NCBI RefSeq assembly: GCF_002127325.2
Contig: NC_035434.2
Span: 82,152,664-82,216,663 of the forward strand
Source of the DNA: Helianthus annuus
Taxonomy: Eukaryota; Streptophyta; Magnoliopsida; Asterales; Asteraceae
DNA: 64,000 nucleotides
Direction: 5' to 3'
Positions within the stretch are counted from its first letter, which is position 1. Each line of letters begins with the position of its first letter. Under the pieces are notes generated by a model. It searched no databases. It saw nothing but the letters and a program-made list of their open reading frames with translations, and had not been told where the DNA came from. The position numbers were made by a program, and so were the translations under genes. Positions 47,663 to 57,515 of the stretch are shown in pieces.

Positions 47663-48505
47663 TTATAGAAAACGACAGCATCCTAGACACGGCCCCGTGC
47701 CCGTTGGACACGGCCCCGTGTGCAGGTGAAATTCTGACACAGTTTGTCCGTATTCTGACGTACTGATCAGAAGGGAATCTTTTGGTGAACACGGGGGCGT
47801 GTTGGATGGACACGGCCCCGTGTTGGAAGCTCGTTTTATGAAGTTGTCTAGTTTTTTAAGGAGCTCACCTGTATCGGGTGGCTCTTGATTGGTTGGAACA
47901 ACCCCAAAGTGCCTAAGATACCTTAATTGTCCTATACTAAGGCGAGAACGGAAGAGGTTGTCGGTGAGGGTAATTCCTATTTTCATTCTAGGTGGACAAG
48001 TCCAACCCTTTCCCGGGCTCTCGTTAAAGAAGGTGTATGCCGAATCGCTCAGGTCTATGTATGCACCGAACGAAGTCGATGGAGAGTCCTTCACGGCACA
48101 ATCGGCACAGGGACGACTATCGTCCAAGTCTTTTCTAGGTATGAAGGTATTTTCGGGAGCAACGAGGTTGTCGGAATGCGGTTCCAACATTTCCTCATGG
48201 TCATCGTCTTGGGGCGGATCAATAAAATCCTTCCTAAGTTCTTTTGACCAATTTAGAATTAGTTCTTCTAGTTGAAATAACTCGTCAAGGAGCATTTCCC
48301 CTAGAATATCTGGTTGGGCGCATTCGAGGGAGAGATAGTGCTTATTTTTATTTTCGCCCCTCTTAAGGTTATAAGGAATTGGTGGGTCTATATAGTGGGG
48401 CCTATAATTTAGAAAATAACATTTTAATTCTTCATGTTCGCCTCCACATAATTGACACCACATACCATAAGAGTGCCGAAAGTAAAAAGAATTACTATCA
48501 CTCAT
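47663..48505 (-). CDS. ORF A of Athila/Tat-type element, copy 2 (gag-like zinc-knuckle protein)
   Basis: 280 residues from the Met shared with copy 1 (MSDSNSFYF). CQLCGGEHEELKC is a CX2CX3HX4C knuckle near the N-terminus, then YFLNYRPHYIDPP, an acidic Leu-rich helix, the DSRPCADCAVKDSPSTSFGAYID block and LRYLRHFGVVPTN. The last ~60 residues contain translated GC-rich motifs (TGPCP repeats), so the original end may be near GELLKKLDNF. It lies first after the primer site, the place of gag, so I infer an RNA-packaging role; this is unproven. Confidence 0.6.
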   Translation of the reverse strand: MSDSNSFYFRHSYGMWCQLCGGEHEELKCYFLNYRPHYIDPPIPYNLKRGENKNKHYLSLECAQPDILGEMLLDELFQLEELILNWSKELRKDFIDPPQDDDHEEMLEPHSDNLVAPENTFIPRKDLDDSRPCADCAVKDSPSTSFGAYIDLSDSAYTFFNESPGKGWTCPPRMKIGITLTDNLFRSRLSIGQLRYLRHFGVVPTNQEPPDTGELLKKLDNFIKRASNTGPCPSNTPPCSPKDSLLISTSEYGQTVSEFHLHTGPCPTGTGPCLGCCRFL

Positions 48506-48790
48506 GTTTGTGTCAGAAATTACCAACCGCCGGGATCTAACGGTTCTGTTTTCAGTAAGAGAATCTGGGGCACGGGGGCGTGTTGAGTGAGCACGGCCCC
48601 GTGTTCGGCTTACTGTCTGACTTAAAACAGGATTGCCAGTTCCAATGATTGAGCACGGGGGCGTGTTCAGCGGGCACGGCCCGTGCTGAGCTCTGCAGAA
48701 GCTGAAAAACTAAGAAAATCTAAAAAAATTAAAAAGAAAAATAAAAATATGATTAGGCCGTTGATTCCTAACTTTCTTAAAATCCTTGTG

Positions 48791-48808
48791 TCCCCGGCAA
48801 CGGCGCCA
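48791..48808 (-). other. Primer binding site, tRNA-Asp type (copy 2)
   Basis: TCCCCGGCAACGGCGCCA on the plus strand, identical to the 3' end I know for plant tRNA-Asp; 6 bases from the LTR. Confidence 0.88.
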
Positions 48809-48814
48809 AAAACT

Positions 48815-50514
48815 TGATGTGTGTCGGTGTGTATATAATTTAGATATATAATTAAGCCCTTTTTACACCTTTAGCCAAGTTTTAAATTTATAAAACACGA
48901 TATTTACTAACACTAAACACACATACGGGCAAGTGCACCCATCGTGGACGTAGTATAGTGTTGGTAAGATACCGAGGTCGTCCAAGGACACAAGAGCTTT
49001 TAATACTGGTTTATCCTCAACGTCTAATCAAATCAAAAAAATTAGAAAAATGTTTTTTTTTTAAACTAAGAAAATAAAAACTAACTAAATGCTGAAAAAT
49101 AAAAATAAAATAAAAACAGATAGACAAGATGAATCACTTGGATCCGACTCGTGTATTATTATAACCTTTGATTATTTTCGCACTTTTGCACTTGTTTAAG
49201 AGATTATCTTAGTTATTGTAGTAGGCCCCTCTTTTGAAGGCGACGTTACCCTCAACCCAGTAGTTTGAGTCAGCAAGGATACAATCCTAAAGGGTTGGAT
49301 TATTGGAAGATAATGAATTAAGTTATTAATGCAAATTGTGGTAGGCCCCGCTTTTGGCGGTGACGTTACCCTCGGCTAAGTAGTCTGAGTCAGCAGGGAT
49401 ACAGTCCTAAATAGCCGGGTTATAGTATTAATAGTAGTTAACTTATGAGGGGGTCAAAGAGTTTGGATCCCCGCCATCCAATACCTATGGGCATTGAAGG
49501 AGATCCTACTAAATTTGACCCAGGTCCCTTGCAGGACCTCTAAACGCTGAATAAGGGCAAGACCCTTACCAAACCGTTCCCTTAACCCCCGACCAGGTAG
49601 CCAACATACCTCCATATAGACCGTGGAGATATGAATGGTGAAAATCTTTTATTTTATATAGACAGTAAAATAATGCCAAGACACCACGGACAAACGATAA
49701 GGAAAGATCACCTTCAACATAAGCAACTAGTTATTAAAGTCATTAATACAAAACCAAATAAAAAGTGCAAAAGATTAAAAATAAAAAGTATTATACTAAA
49801 CACTTGTCTTCACCAAGTGATGTAAGAGACTTAGGCAAACATGGCCTTGATTGTCAAGAACTCTTACTATCAATCTTGGATCCCGAGACGACTCACACAC
49901 TCTACGATGGACAATGGATGATGGTAGTGGATGATGGTGTTATGGTGGTGGTGGGTGGTGGATGAAGTGTGAGAGAGGTGGTGTACCAAGGGATGAGTTG
50001 GAATGAAACCAAGCACTCCTATTTATAGGCTGAACAGAAGGCTGGGCACGGCGCCGTGTCCGCTGGACACGCCCCCGTGCCAGTCTGACACTCTCTCTCT
50101 TCATTAATTGTAATTCGCAATTACAATTAATGCACCTGCTGTACTTTCTCCATGCCCCCGTGCTCACTGGACACGGCCCCGTGGTGGGCAATAGAAGCTT
50201 CTACAGGTTTGTCTTTTCTGCTGCTTCTTGGGCACGGCCCCGTGCTGGCTGAGCACGGGGCGTGTTCAGGCTTCTGTTTTCTCTTCTTTGCTTGGGAGGA
50301 TGCCGTTGAGGGTTCGGGCAGTCTATTTTTATTCCTTTTCTTGTATTTATGTTAGAATTAGTTGTCTTTTTGCTTCTTTTGTGAATTTGAGCTCATTTCA
50401 TCCTGAAAATACAAAAGGAAGACAAAAACACTCTTTTTCCAACATTAGTACTTAAAAAGGTTTAGTTTTATACCTTATTTGATGTAATTTATATGTTGCA
50501 TTTTATACACATCA
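48815..50514 (-). repeat. Athila/Tat-type 5' LTR, copy 2
   Basis: 1700 bp, differing from 43178-44877 at only a handful of positions by eye. It carries four to five CACGGCCCCGTG-type motifs in its last third on the plus strand. Confidence 0.92.
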
Positions 50515-50958
50515 GTGGGATTACATCAGAGATGTACCTATCGCTTTGTTCATCACTTTCTTCATATTCTTCATCATAACATTTCATTTTTGCGTATAAC
50601 GCCATTAGCTCGTCTGTTCTTTGCTGCAGCCTATTCTTGAATATCACTGCATCATTGGATTTTGGATCGTTTGAAGGTGTTAAATCACAGAGTTGTTCAA
50701 TGATACATAGCAACCCTGTCTTCAACATTTCTTCCATTGGCCTTGAATATTGCACCCCGTTTTTATAAGTCACTTCAAGTATTCCTTCTTCCTCATGCAA
50801 TACCCAACTGCTAAGTTTTGGTATAGAAGTATCTTCAATATCATCATCATCTTCATCAGCTTCTGTCGTAAATTTTCTCTTCAGTCTTTTTATTATAGTT
50901 CTCGTTCTTTCACAATCGTTGTCTATTGGAACCCCAAGGGCCAGGATATCCTTCTGAA
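50515..50958 (-). pseudogene. Reading-frame fragment of the Mutator-like element, split by copy 2
   Basis: A continuous frame on the minus strand from a TTCAG acceptor-like site near 50958 encodes a basic then acidic stretch (ERTRTIIKRLKRKF, EADEDDDDIEDTS) and a helical part (MLKTGLLCIIEQLCDL, LQQRTDELMALYAKM). It runs into the target duplication at 50519 and, across the LTR element, continues in frame for a few codons to TAG at 43158-43156. It is therefore the last exon of a gene carried by the element. I do not recognise it; it could be a captured host gene. Confidence 0.5.
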
Positions 50959-51015
50959 CCTTTTAATTCATTCCAAACATGGCTTTGATTGTCCTTACCT
51001 TCCCTTCTTCTATCA

Positions 51016-51857
51016 GAGAACTTTATGATAAATCGTTTCTCTTTCCTTTAAAACCTCCATGCAATAACCTTAGCCATTTTTATTTTATTTTGGCGTTTTG
51101 GACAATATGTGGCGTTTTAGTCAAATTTTTTAGCGTGTTTGAGCTTGGGTTCTCATGGTCTTCTTTTATATTGACTTTTTTTCCCGCGTATGACAGGTAA
51201 TTATGGCGTTTTGAAAAAGATACATAAATATAATAAATGTTAGTAATTATGTTTTCCGTCGTTTCATTTTACTGTTTTTTGCAGTTTACCGTGTTTTGTT
51301 TTCAGACTCAACTGTTTTTATGGTGTAACATGTCAAATCTTTGACGGCTGTAATTATAGCGTTTTGTTTTCCAATGGTGGTTAGATAACTATTGGACTTC
51401 TTTTTGTTTTTATATTTTTTGCACATTGTTTCACGCTTTTTTTATAATATTAGTTGTTCAAATTAATTTTATTATAGTTTGGCAGCTGTTTGGGGGCGTT
51501 TTTTATGGCATTATGGCGTTTTACACGCATTTGCTAATTTTGGCGTTTTATTATATTTTTCATTATAGCATTAATATTCTTTTGTTGTTTATTAACTGAA
51601 ATTACAAAACAAACAATAGGTAAAAAAATTAAAAAAAAAAAACAAAGTAGAAGCAATTTATGATTTTAAATCTTCAGTGTCATCAGTCTCTTTTTTCTTT
51701 TGAAACCACAAGAAATGTGACAAATAAATGGCGTTTTGGGTTTGGCGTTGTTTATTTTCTTTGTTCATGTGTTGAAGTGTCTTTGTGGATGTTGGAGACA
51801 TAGATCGACCCCGTGTGGGTGGATGCTATCTGCCTGTCGTCTTCATTATAATCATCC
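51016..51857. repeat. Mutator-like element interior with TGGCGTTTT words
   Basis: AT-rich, no gene recognised. TGGCGTTTT or close forms occur near 51091, 51108, 51204, 51358, 51497, 51515, 51540, 51729 and 51743, and on the other side of the nested LTR element near 42950-43080. Confidence 0.55.
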
Positions 51858-51862
51858 AGGCC

Positions 51863-52324
51863 TGTTGGTGCATGCGACTGTCGACTTCGTCTTGTATCAA
51901 GTCTTGTATAGATCTAGTTAGATCAGGGCACGAAAATCAAGAAAGTGAGAATTAGTGGTGATTTCGCTCGAAATGACACCATGACATTTCAAGCGAAATC
52001 AAAAGTTTCTAATTCCGCGCGAGTGATCAATGATGATTTCACTTGAATCAAATTATATTGATTCCGCTTGAAATGAACATGCATGTTCAAGCGGAATCTC
52101 ATCATCTATAAATAGGCATTCGAAGCAAAATCACATATAGATTTTCCGGTTTGTGCAACGAAGTCTTGCCGAAGTGTCGTCACGCTGTAAAACGTCATTA
52201 TATCAATCAAATTGACAGTTAAAGTGATATGTGTGCTGAATTGAACTTGATACGACTGTTTCCGCCTTTCGTATTAAGAAAAACTCTTATGATCGACTCT
52301 TTCGGGTCTGAAAACGATCCTACA
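51863..52324 (+). repeat. Solo LTR of a copia element related to Copia A
   Basis: 462 bp from TGTTGGTGCATG to GATCCTACA, with AGGCC at both sides (51858-51862 and 52325-52329). It shares the Copia A LTR ends and the GATTTCGCTC/GCGAAATC inverted blocks, and has a TATA box (TATAAATAG, 52107-52115). No internal sequence adjoins it, so it is a solo LTR left by LTR-LTR recombination. Confidence 0.82.
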
Positions 52325-52379
52325 AGGCCAAAGTAGCATTTACACTGGTATAGGTCTCTTATTATCATCCAAACCTTCT

Positions 52380-52592
52380 TCAGGAACAAAGATGACAGTA
52401 TGACATATGGGTGTCATCAGTCACTCTTTTTTTAATTTTGTCCATCTCATGCAGCAAAATCTTTCTACACTCACGTAACAAATCATTCAATGAAGCTTCA
52501 TGCAAAACATTACTGAGGATTAAAGAAAAGATGTTTGCCGTCGTTGTATTTTTTGGCATTTTACATTGAGTTGTAAATTTTTTTAGCAACAA
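52380..52592 (-). other. Unrecognised 70-codon frame in the Mutator-like element
   Basis: An open frame with helical character (ILSNVLHEASLNDLLREC). It could be an upstream exon of the gene fragment at 50515-50958, but no splice pair is convincing. No family is recognised. Confidence 0.25.
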
Positions 52593-53012
52593 CTATGTGT
52601 TTTTTGTGTTTTTTTTTTTTTTGTGTGTGATAAACGGAAGGGTGGTGAGTCGTTTCTATTTAGAATTTTTTTTGGCGTGTAGTTTAGGCGGGATGTTATT
52701 TTTATAACAAAAAATGTAATTAACATTTATCCGGATGTAAGCTTTGGCGTTATATATAATGTCGTTTCATATTTTTTTGGGGTTTTTGTAGCCAGAGAGC
52801 TTAAATAAAAACACAGAAAAAAGTACGCAGTGATAAAATTGGCTTTTTGTATTTATTTGGCGTTTTATTTTTCAATGGCGTTTTTTGTGAGAAATGGTTT
52901 TTTACTTTTTTACCCTTAATGAAGCGCGTCCACGTAATAAAATTGGTGTTATTTACTAAAATGCCACCGCGCCAATCTAGTCCATAGATTGTTTTGATCG
53001 GACGATCCATAA

Positions 53013-53062
53013 GCGTTTTCACTGTTCTCACACTTTCTACCGTTTTCTCTAAATCCTGACCC
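53013..53062 (-). repeat. Right terminal inverted repeat
   Basis: Inverted match of 42764-42814, followed at once by the duplication TACCAATTA. Confidence 0.72.
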
Positions 53063-53419
53063 TACCAATTAATAAAAAAGTTATATTTTTAATAAATTAA
53101 GATAACATCTAATATTAATTAATTATTTATATATTTAATATAAGATAAGTAGGAAAGAGAGGTATTTATTTTAAAAATATATTAGATTAACAATTTAGAT
53201 TTGATGATAATATTTTATTAAAGTATGATAAGATTTAATATTAATTTATTATTTATTTATTTTAGTTAATATAAGATAAGTATAAATTTGAAGATACCTT
53301 ATATGAATGACATGTGTCCAAAACTTAGTTTCTTTTATTATAGTAGACTAGCGGTAAGACCCGTGTGCAAACACGGGTCGTTTCTTAGAAAACCATGCAT
53401 AGCCCATATTGACAAAGGG

Positions 53420-54194
53420 TAAAAAAATAATTAGTGCAGACTTATAAAATAGATATACACTAATGGTCAATAGGTTTATTCAATAGAAATTCCATTATGT
53501 TGATAGCAAACTACTGTTGTCTATTAACTGTTAAAAACTTCAGTTGCTTTCCAACAGACTTTCCTAAAAAATGTTATCCATTATCTCCAACAGAGCTTAC
53601 CAGATGGATAGCTTAAAGTGAAACCACTGTTTTCAAAACCATCTGAGATACTATATTTTATTAACTTTAAATCGAAGACAATACTTGCAATAAGAATGAG
53701 AAATATACGGTACTTGTAATTTAAATTCAAATAAAGTTAAAACCAATTTTTGCAAATAAAGTTGACCAATTCTATTGATGATTGCTTAAAGTGAAACCAC
53801 TGTTTTCAAAAACTCTGGTTGACCAAAGTGAAACCACTGTTGGCAAAACTATGATTCTTAGTGGTTCAAAATCTGTTTGACTTTTGGTCAACATCTGTTT
53901 ATCTGTTGGTAAACATCTGTTTGATTTTTGGTCAACAACTGTTTGACTTTTGGTAAACATCTGTTAGACTTTTGGTCAACATCTCATTTAGAATTCAATA
54001 GAGAGTAAAAAAATAATCAGTGCAGACTTATAAAATTGATATGCACTAATGGTCAATAGGTTTATTCAACATCAATTCCATTATGTTGATAGCAAACCAC
54101 TATTGTCTATTAACAGTTAAAAACTTCTGTTGCTTTCCAACAGACTTTACTAAGAACTGTCTTCTATTATCTCCAAGAGAGCTTGCCAGATGAT
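53420..54194 (-). repeat. Direct repeat pair in Helitron 2 3' region
   Basis: About 185 bp at 53420-53606 recurs at 54006-54194 with scattered changes. Between them are repeats of TTTGGTCAACATCTGTTTG and GTGAAACCACTGTT type. No gene is present from 53352 to 54445. Confidence 0.65.
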
Positions 54195-54445
54195 TAAATA
54201 GATAGTAACTATCAGATGTTAGTCGACCCATGTTAAAAAGATCAGTCAACAGAAATTACAAAGGTTAGTAAACAGATATTAAGAGAATAATGTAATTAAC
54301 AACATGTGTTCTCAGGATAAGCTTAATGCAGAGCAAGTATCAGATACTATCAAAAAGTTGTATTGCTTTCCAACAAACATTTCCTGACAACAGTTCCTCC
54401 ATTATACCCAACAGACGTTGCCAGGTTGAAAGATGTTTAGTATCA

Positions 54446-56106
54446 TCATAGATTTTGTAAAACTTCCTTGTAAACCACATTAGTAGTGGTTGTACTGACT
54501 CGTTTCTCTTTATCACAAATCAAAATTTTCAATCCTTTCCTACTTTTTACTCTAGATATAGCAACATAGAGCTGGCCATGACTAAACACTGGACGTGGAA
54601 GATATAAACCAACACGCTCCAATGATTGTCCTTGACTTTTATTTATTGTCACAGCAAAACACAGTGAAAGTGGGAATTGTCTTCGAGAAATCTTCACTGG
54701 TATTCTTTTATCTGAAGGTGTCATCTTCAGTCTTGAAATCAAAGTATGATGACCTATATTAGTCCCTGTGATAATTTTTGCTTAAATCACAACTTTTCCG
54801 AGCTTCGTGATTTGTAAACGTGTACCATTACACAATTCATTTGCCTGATCAATGTTTCTGAGTAACATCACCGGAGCACCAACTTTCAATACTAATTTAT
54901 GATTAGGTAAACCAGATAAACAAAGATTGTTTAACACATCAGGAGGAAACAATGCCATATTAAGCTCTGATTCTTCCTCCGATTGGCATAAACTATTTGA
55001 ACTAAAATACACCTTTTCTTCACCGGGTAGACTCTCTAACAACTCTTTATTTATTGAATCCACTACTTCATTAGTTGGAGCAAGAATCGCTCTTTGTTGG
55101 AAATACGTTAAATCCCACAAAAACTTATTCATGTCCGGATATATATATATGAAATGAGAGAAGAAATAGCATTGACTTGGTCATGAATAAGTAAATCATC
55201 TGGTATTTCAATATCAATCTCACCATCATTTTCTTTACCAAGCAGACCATCACCAAGCTTTAAAATCCATTCTCCAAATTCCTTTATTTCTTTCAAATCT
55301 GCTTCCTGACAACCAACTCTTAATCTCATATTCTCAGTTAGCTTTAGTACTTTACAGTGCCGCCATATATAAGAAAATCAAAGAAGCATTGACTATCATT
55401 GTTCTGGTACCTTTAGAGATGACCGGAAGAATTTGTCTAAAATCACCACCAAATAGAATGACCTTTCCCCTAAATGGCTTCGATTGCATGTTCGGTTGAC
55501 TGGAACGTGATATGTCTCTCATTGTTCTATCAAGAGCCTCGAAACAATGCTTGTGAGTCATAGGTGCTTCATCCCAAATAATCAATGTTGCTCTTTTAGT
55601 TAAATCACCTAACTCAGTATTAGGCTCTATCGAATATATTGAATTCTCATTAATGTTGATTGGAATTACAAACCTTGAATGAGCAGTTCTACCACCATCC
55701 AGCAAAAGTGAAGCAATTCCACTGGATGCAACATTCAATACAACTTCACCTTTTGATTGTAATGCAGCTGAGAATGTCTTCCAAAGAAACGTCTTTCCAG
55801 TTCCACCATAACCATATACAAAAAACACACCTCCATCACCTTTTTCAATCGCTTCCATAACAATTTTATATATCCTTTCCTGTTCGGCAGTTAAACACTT
55901 TACATAACGACCATGTTCCCTTTGAAGAGCTAGTCTGTCATACGATAATTCTTTCATTATCAATCGATTGTTCGACGATGAAACATAATTGTCCGAAACA
56001 CTTGGCATATCATCAAAATTTATCACTGTACTTCCATTGGTAAGTAGCAACTTTTCAATTTCAGATAGACAGATATTTTCAGGTTCTTCCTGTTGAAGAT
56101 CTAAAT
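54446..56106 (-). pseudogene. Helitron 2 PIF1-like helicase part
   Basis: Read leftwards: Walker A in YGYGGTGKTFLWKT, Walker B in LIIWDEAPM, GGDFRQILPV, then after a frameshift near 55370 YIWRHCKVLKL-type sequence, a second frameshift in a TA run near 55140, AILAPTNEVVDSINKELL, LCLSGLPNHKLVLKVGAPVMLLRNID, an in-frame TAA near 54783, and the conserved helicase end [21 protein letters not shown] with VAISRV. This is a SF1 DNA helicase of the kind that unwinds the Helitron strand. With two frameshifts and a stop it cannot be made intact. Confidence 0.88.
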
Positions 56107-56210
56107 CTAAAACAAATGTTGAAAAAAGTATTAGTTTTTTTTCCCAATAACAGATCTATTGCATAATTTTAATGTAATTGGATATAACTTTAATAAAATA
56201 ATAACATTAC
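56107..56210 (-). other. Helitron 2 intron
   Basis: On the minus strand GTAATG...TTTTAG, 104 bp, AT-rich. Its removal joins ITGIAG to the downstream DLQQEEPE frame. Confidence 0.6.
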
Positions 56211-57440
56211 CTGCAATACCAGTTATCTTTCGTTGCTGATACAAAATGTCTTCACATAACAGGGACTTCGTTTCTGACCAAAAAACACCAGGATGAGATA
56301 TCGAATTTGACAGCAACAACATTACAAAAAAGGTCCTCAAGAAATCTCTGGTTGACCATGTGCTTGCTTCTTTGACAGCATTAACATATTCTTTATCATC
56401 ATCCAACAGCCCCCGTGCAAAACATGCATCTTTAAATGTTTGAAAAACTTGCCCATCAACTGTTTTTATATCTTCAAAACAGGTTGGTCCCTTAATATGA
56501 TTCAGTAAAATCCTTAGGTAATAACAATCACAAAGTGATGGTGGGACATAATGTACCCTCCCAATTGATCAATACGGATGCTTTCTTCGATTCCATTTGC
56601 GATTTTTAGCATTCCATACATAATATCCCGGAAACTGAACATACCTCAATGTCCTGGCAAATTCATCGACTTTATTACAATTCATCCACTCTGTAAACAT
56701 TGTCAATTTCACAGTTGGATCAGTAACAATATCACACAAATTATCATGATCGTTATACACAATACTCTGACCATCTTCACAATGAAAAGGTAATACTTCA
56801 ACAGCTGGATATCTATAATGTATATCATACATGAATATTCTCCAAGCAGCTTCACAAGCAGAGATATATCTACAATCAAGGTATGCTTTTATCTCATCTA
56901 CAGCTACATTTTGTTCCGTATTATTCTTGGTGCTATTGGTTTGAAAAACAGAAGCAGTGACTCTATCAGGCCCCTTATTAATATATTTAAACAAATATTT
57001 GATAGAACCTGACTGGTTGCACCATTCAACGTTAACGTGGCACTGATACTTTCTGAGCAGGAGAGCATTGTAAGGAACTACAAATCTATTATCAAGTGTC
57101 ACACCATTCTTTACTACCGTATTACTTGTTTGACGGCGACGATAGACAGGATATCCTTCAGAATCAACACAAGTCTCATCTACATATTTTTTGGGAAACT
57201 TTTTAGAACAATTTTGCTGAACCATACATGGACAAAGTAGGTTGTCTGTACCACATGGTCCATGAATCATAAATTGCTTGACAAGCTCATATAATTCAGG
57301 ATCTCTTTCTTTATCTGGTATCTCAGCAGTAATAACCCGATCAATATCAGATGCATTTGGAAATTTGCTTTCAGCACCCAAGAACAAATATATGTGAGCA
57401 TGTGGGAGTCCACGCTTCTGAAATTCCACTCTATACATAA
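56211..57440 (-). pseudogene. Helitron 2 Rep (HUH) part
   Basis: Contains the HUH motif in FQKRGLPHAHIYL and the two-tyrosine segment KYLFKYINKGPD, the catalytic features of Helitron rolling-circle Rep. A Cys-rich segment (GPCGTDNLLCPCM) precedes it by family pattern. A TGA at about 56569, where Arg would fit, interrupts RKHPY|SIGRVHYVPPS; the frame is otherwise kept to the next exon end near 56211. Confidence 0.88.
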
Positions 57441-57515
57441 CTGAAATTTTTGAACAGTGGGCTGTTAGATAAATATAATTAGATGTTCAGAGTAAAAAAC
57501 ATAACTAAAGAGTAC
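57441..57515 (-). other. Helitron 2 intron before HUH exon
   Basis: On the minus strand GTACTC...TTTCAG, 75 bp. Splicing fuses GDIQA to the MYRVEFQKRG exon in frame. Confidence 0.6.

Larger units (their letters stand above)
43178..50514 (-). mobile_element. Complete Athila/Tat-type non-autonomous LTR element, copy 2
   Basis: 7337 bp on the minus strand, with two 1700-bp LTRs that look almost identical, a tRNA-Asp primer site, a 3' polypurine tract and the target duplication GTGGG (43173-43177 and 50515-50519). The 3.9-kb internal region has only ORF A and ORF B; no pol. It is a recent insertion of an element mobilised in trans. It landed in the 3' end of a reading frame of the Mutator-like element. 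Confidence 0.9.
42764..53062. mobile_element. Mutator-like TIR element with 9-bp target duplication
   Basis: Terminal inverted repeats lie at 42764-42814 and 53013-53062; both contain GAAAACGG then AAAGTGTGAGAAC. The 9-bp sequence TACCAATTA flanks both ends (42755-42763 and 53063-53071), and the flanking repeat unit reads through when the insert is removed. The 9-bp duplication and long TIRs fit Mutator-like elements. Without nested elements it is about 2.5 kb; no transposase is recognised. Many TGGCGTTTT words lie on both sides. Confidence 0.72.
41887..53347 (-). mobile_element. Helitron 1, non-autonomous, carrying nested elements
   Basis: On the minus strand it begins TCTACTATAATAAAAG at 53347 and ends with a GC-rich hairpin (AACCCGTGTAATACACGGGGTT) followed by CTAG at 41890-41887, with T next, matching Helitron ends (TC...CTRR, A|T target). 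Removing the Mutator-like element leaves about 1.2 kb without coding sequence, most of it the repeat array beside the 3' end. Confidence 0.7.

Noticed and set aside
48791..48808. tRNA-Asp gene end
   Set aside because: Only the 18-base 3' tail is present, next to an LTR; it is a primer binding site.
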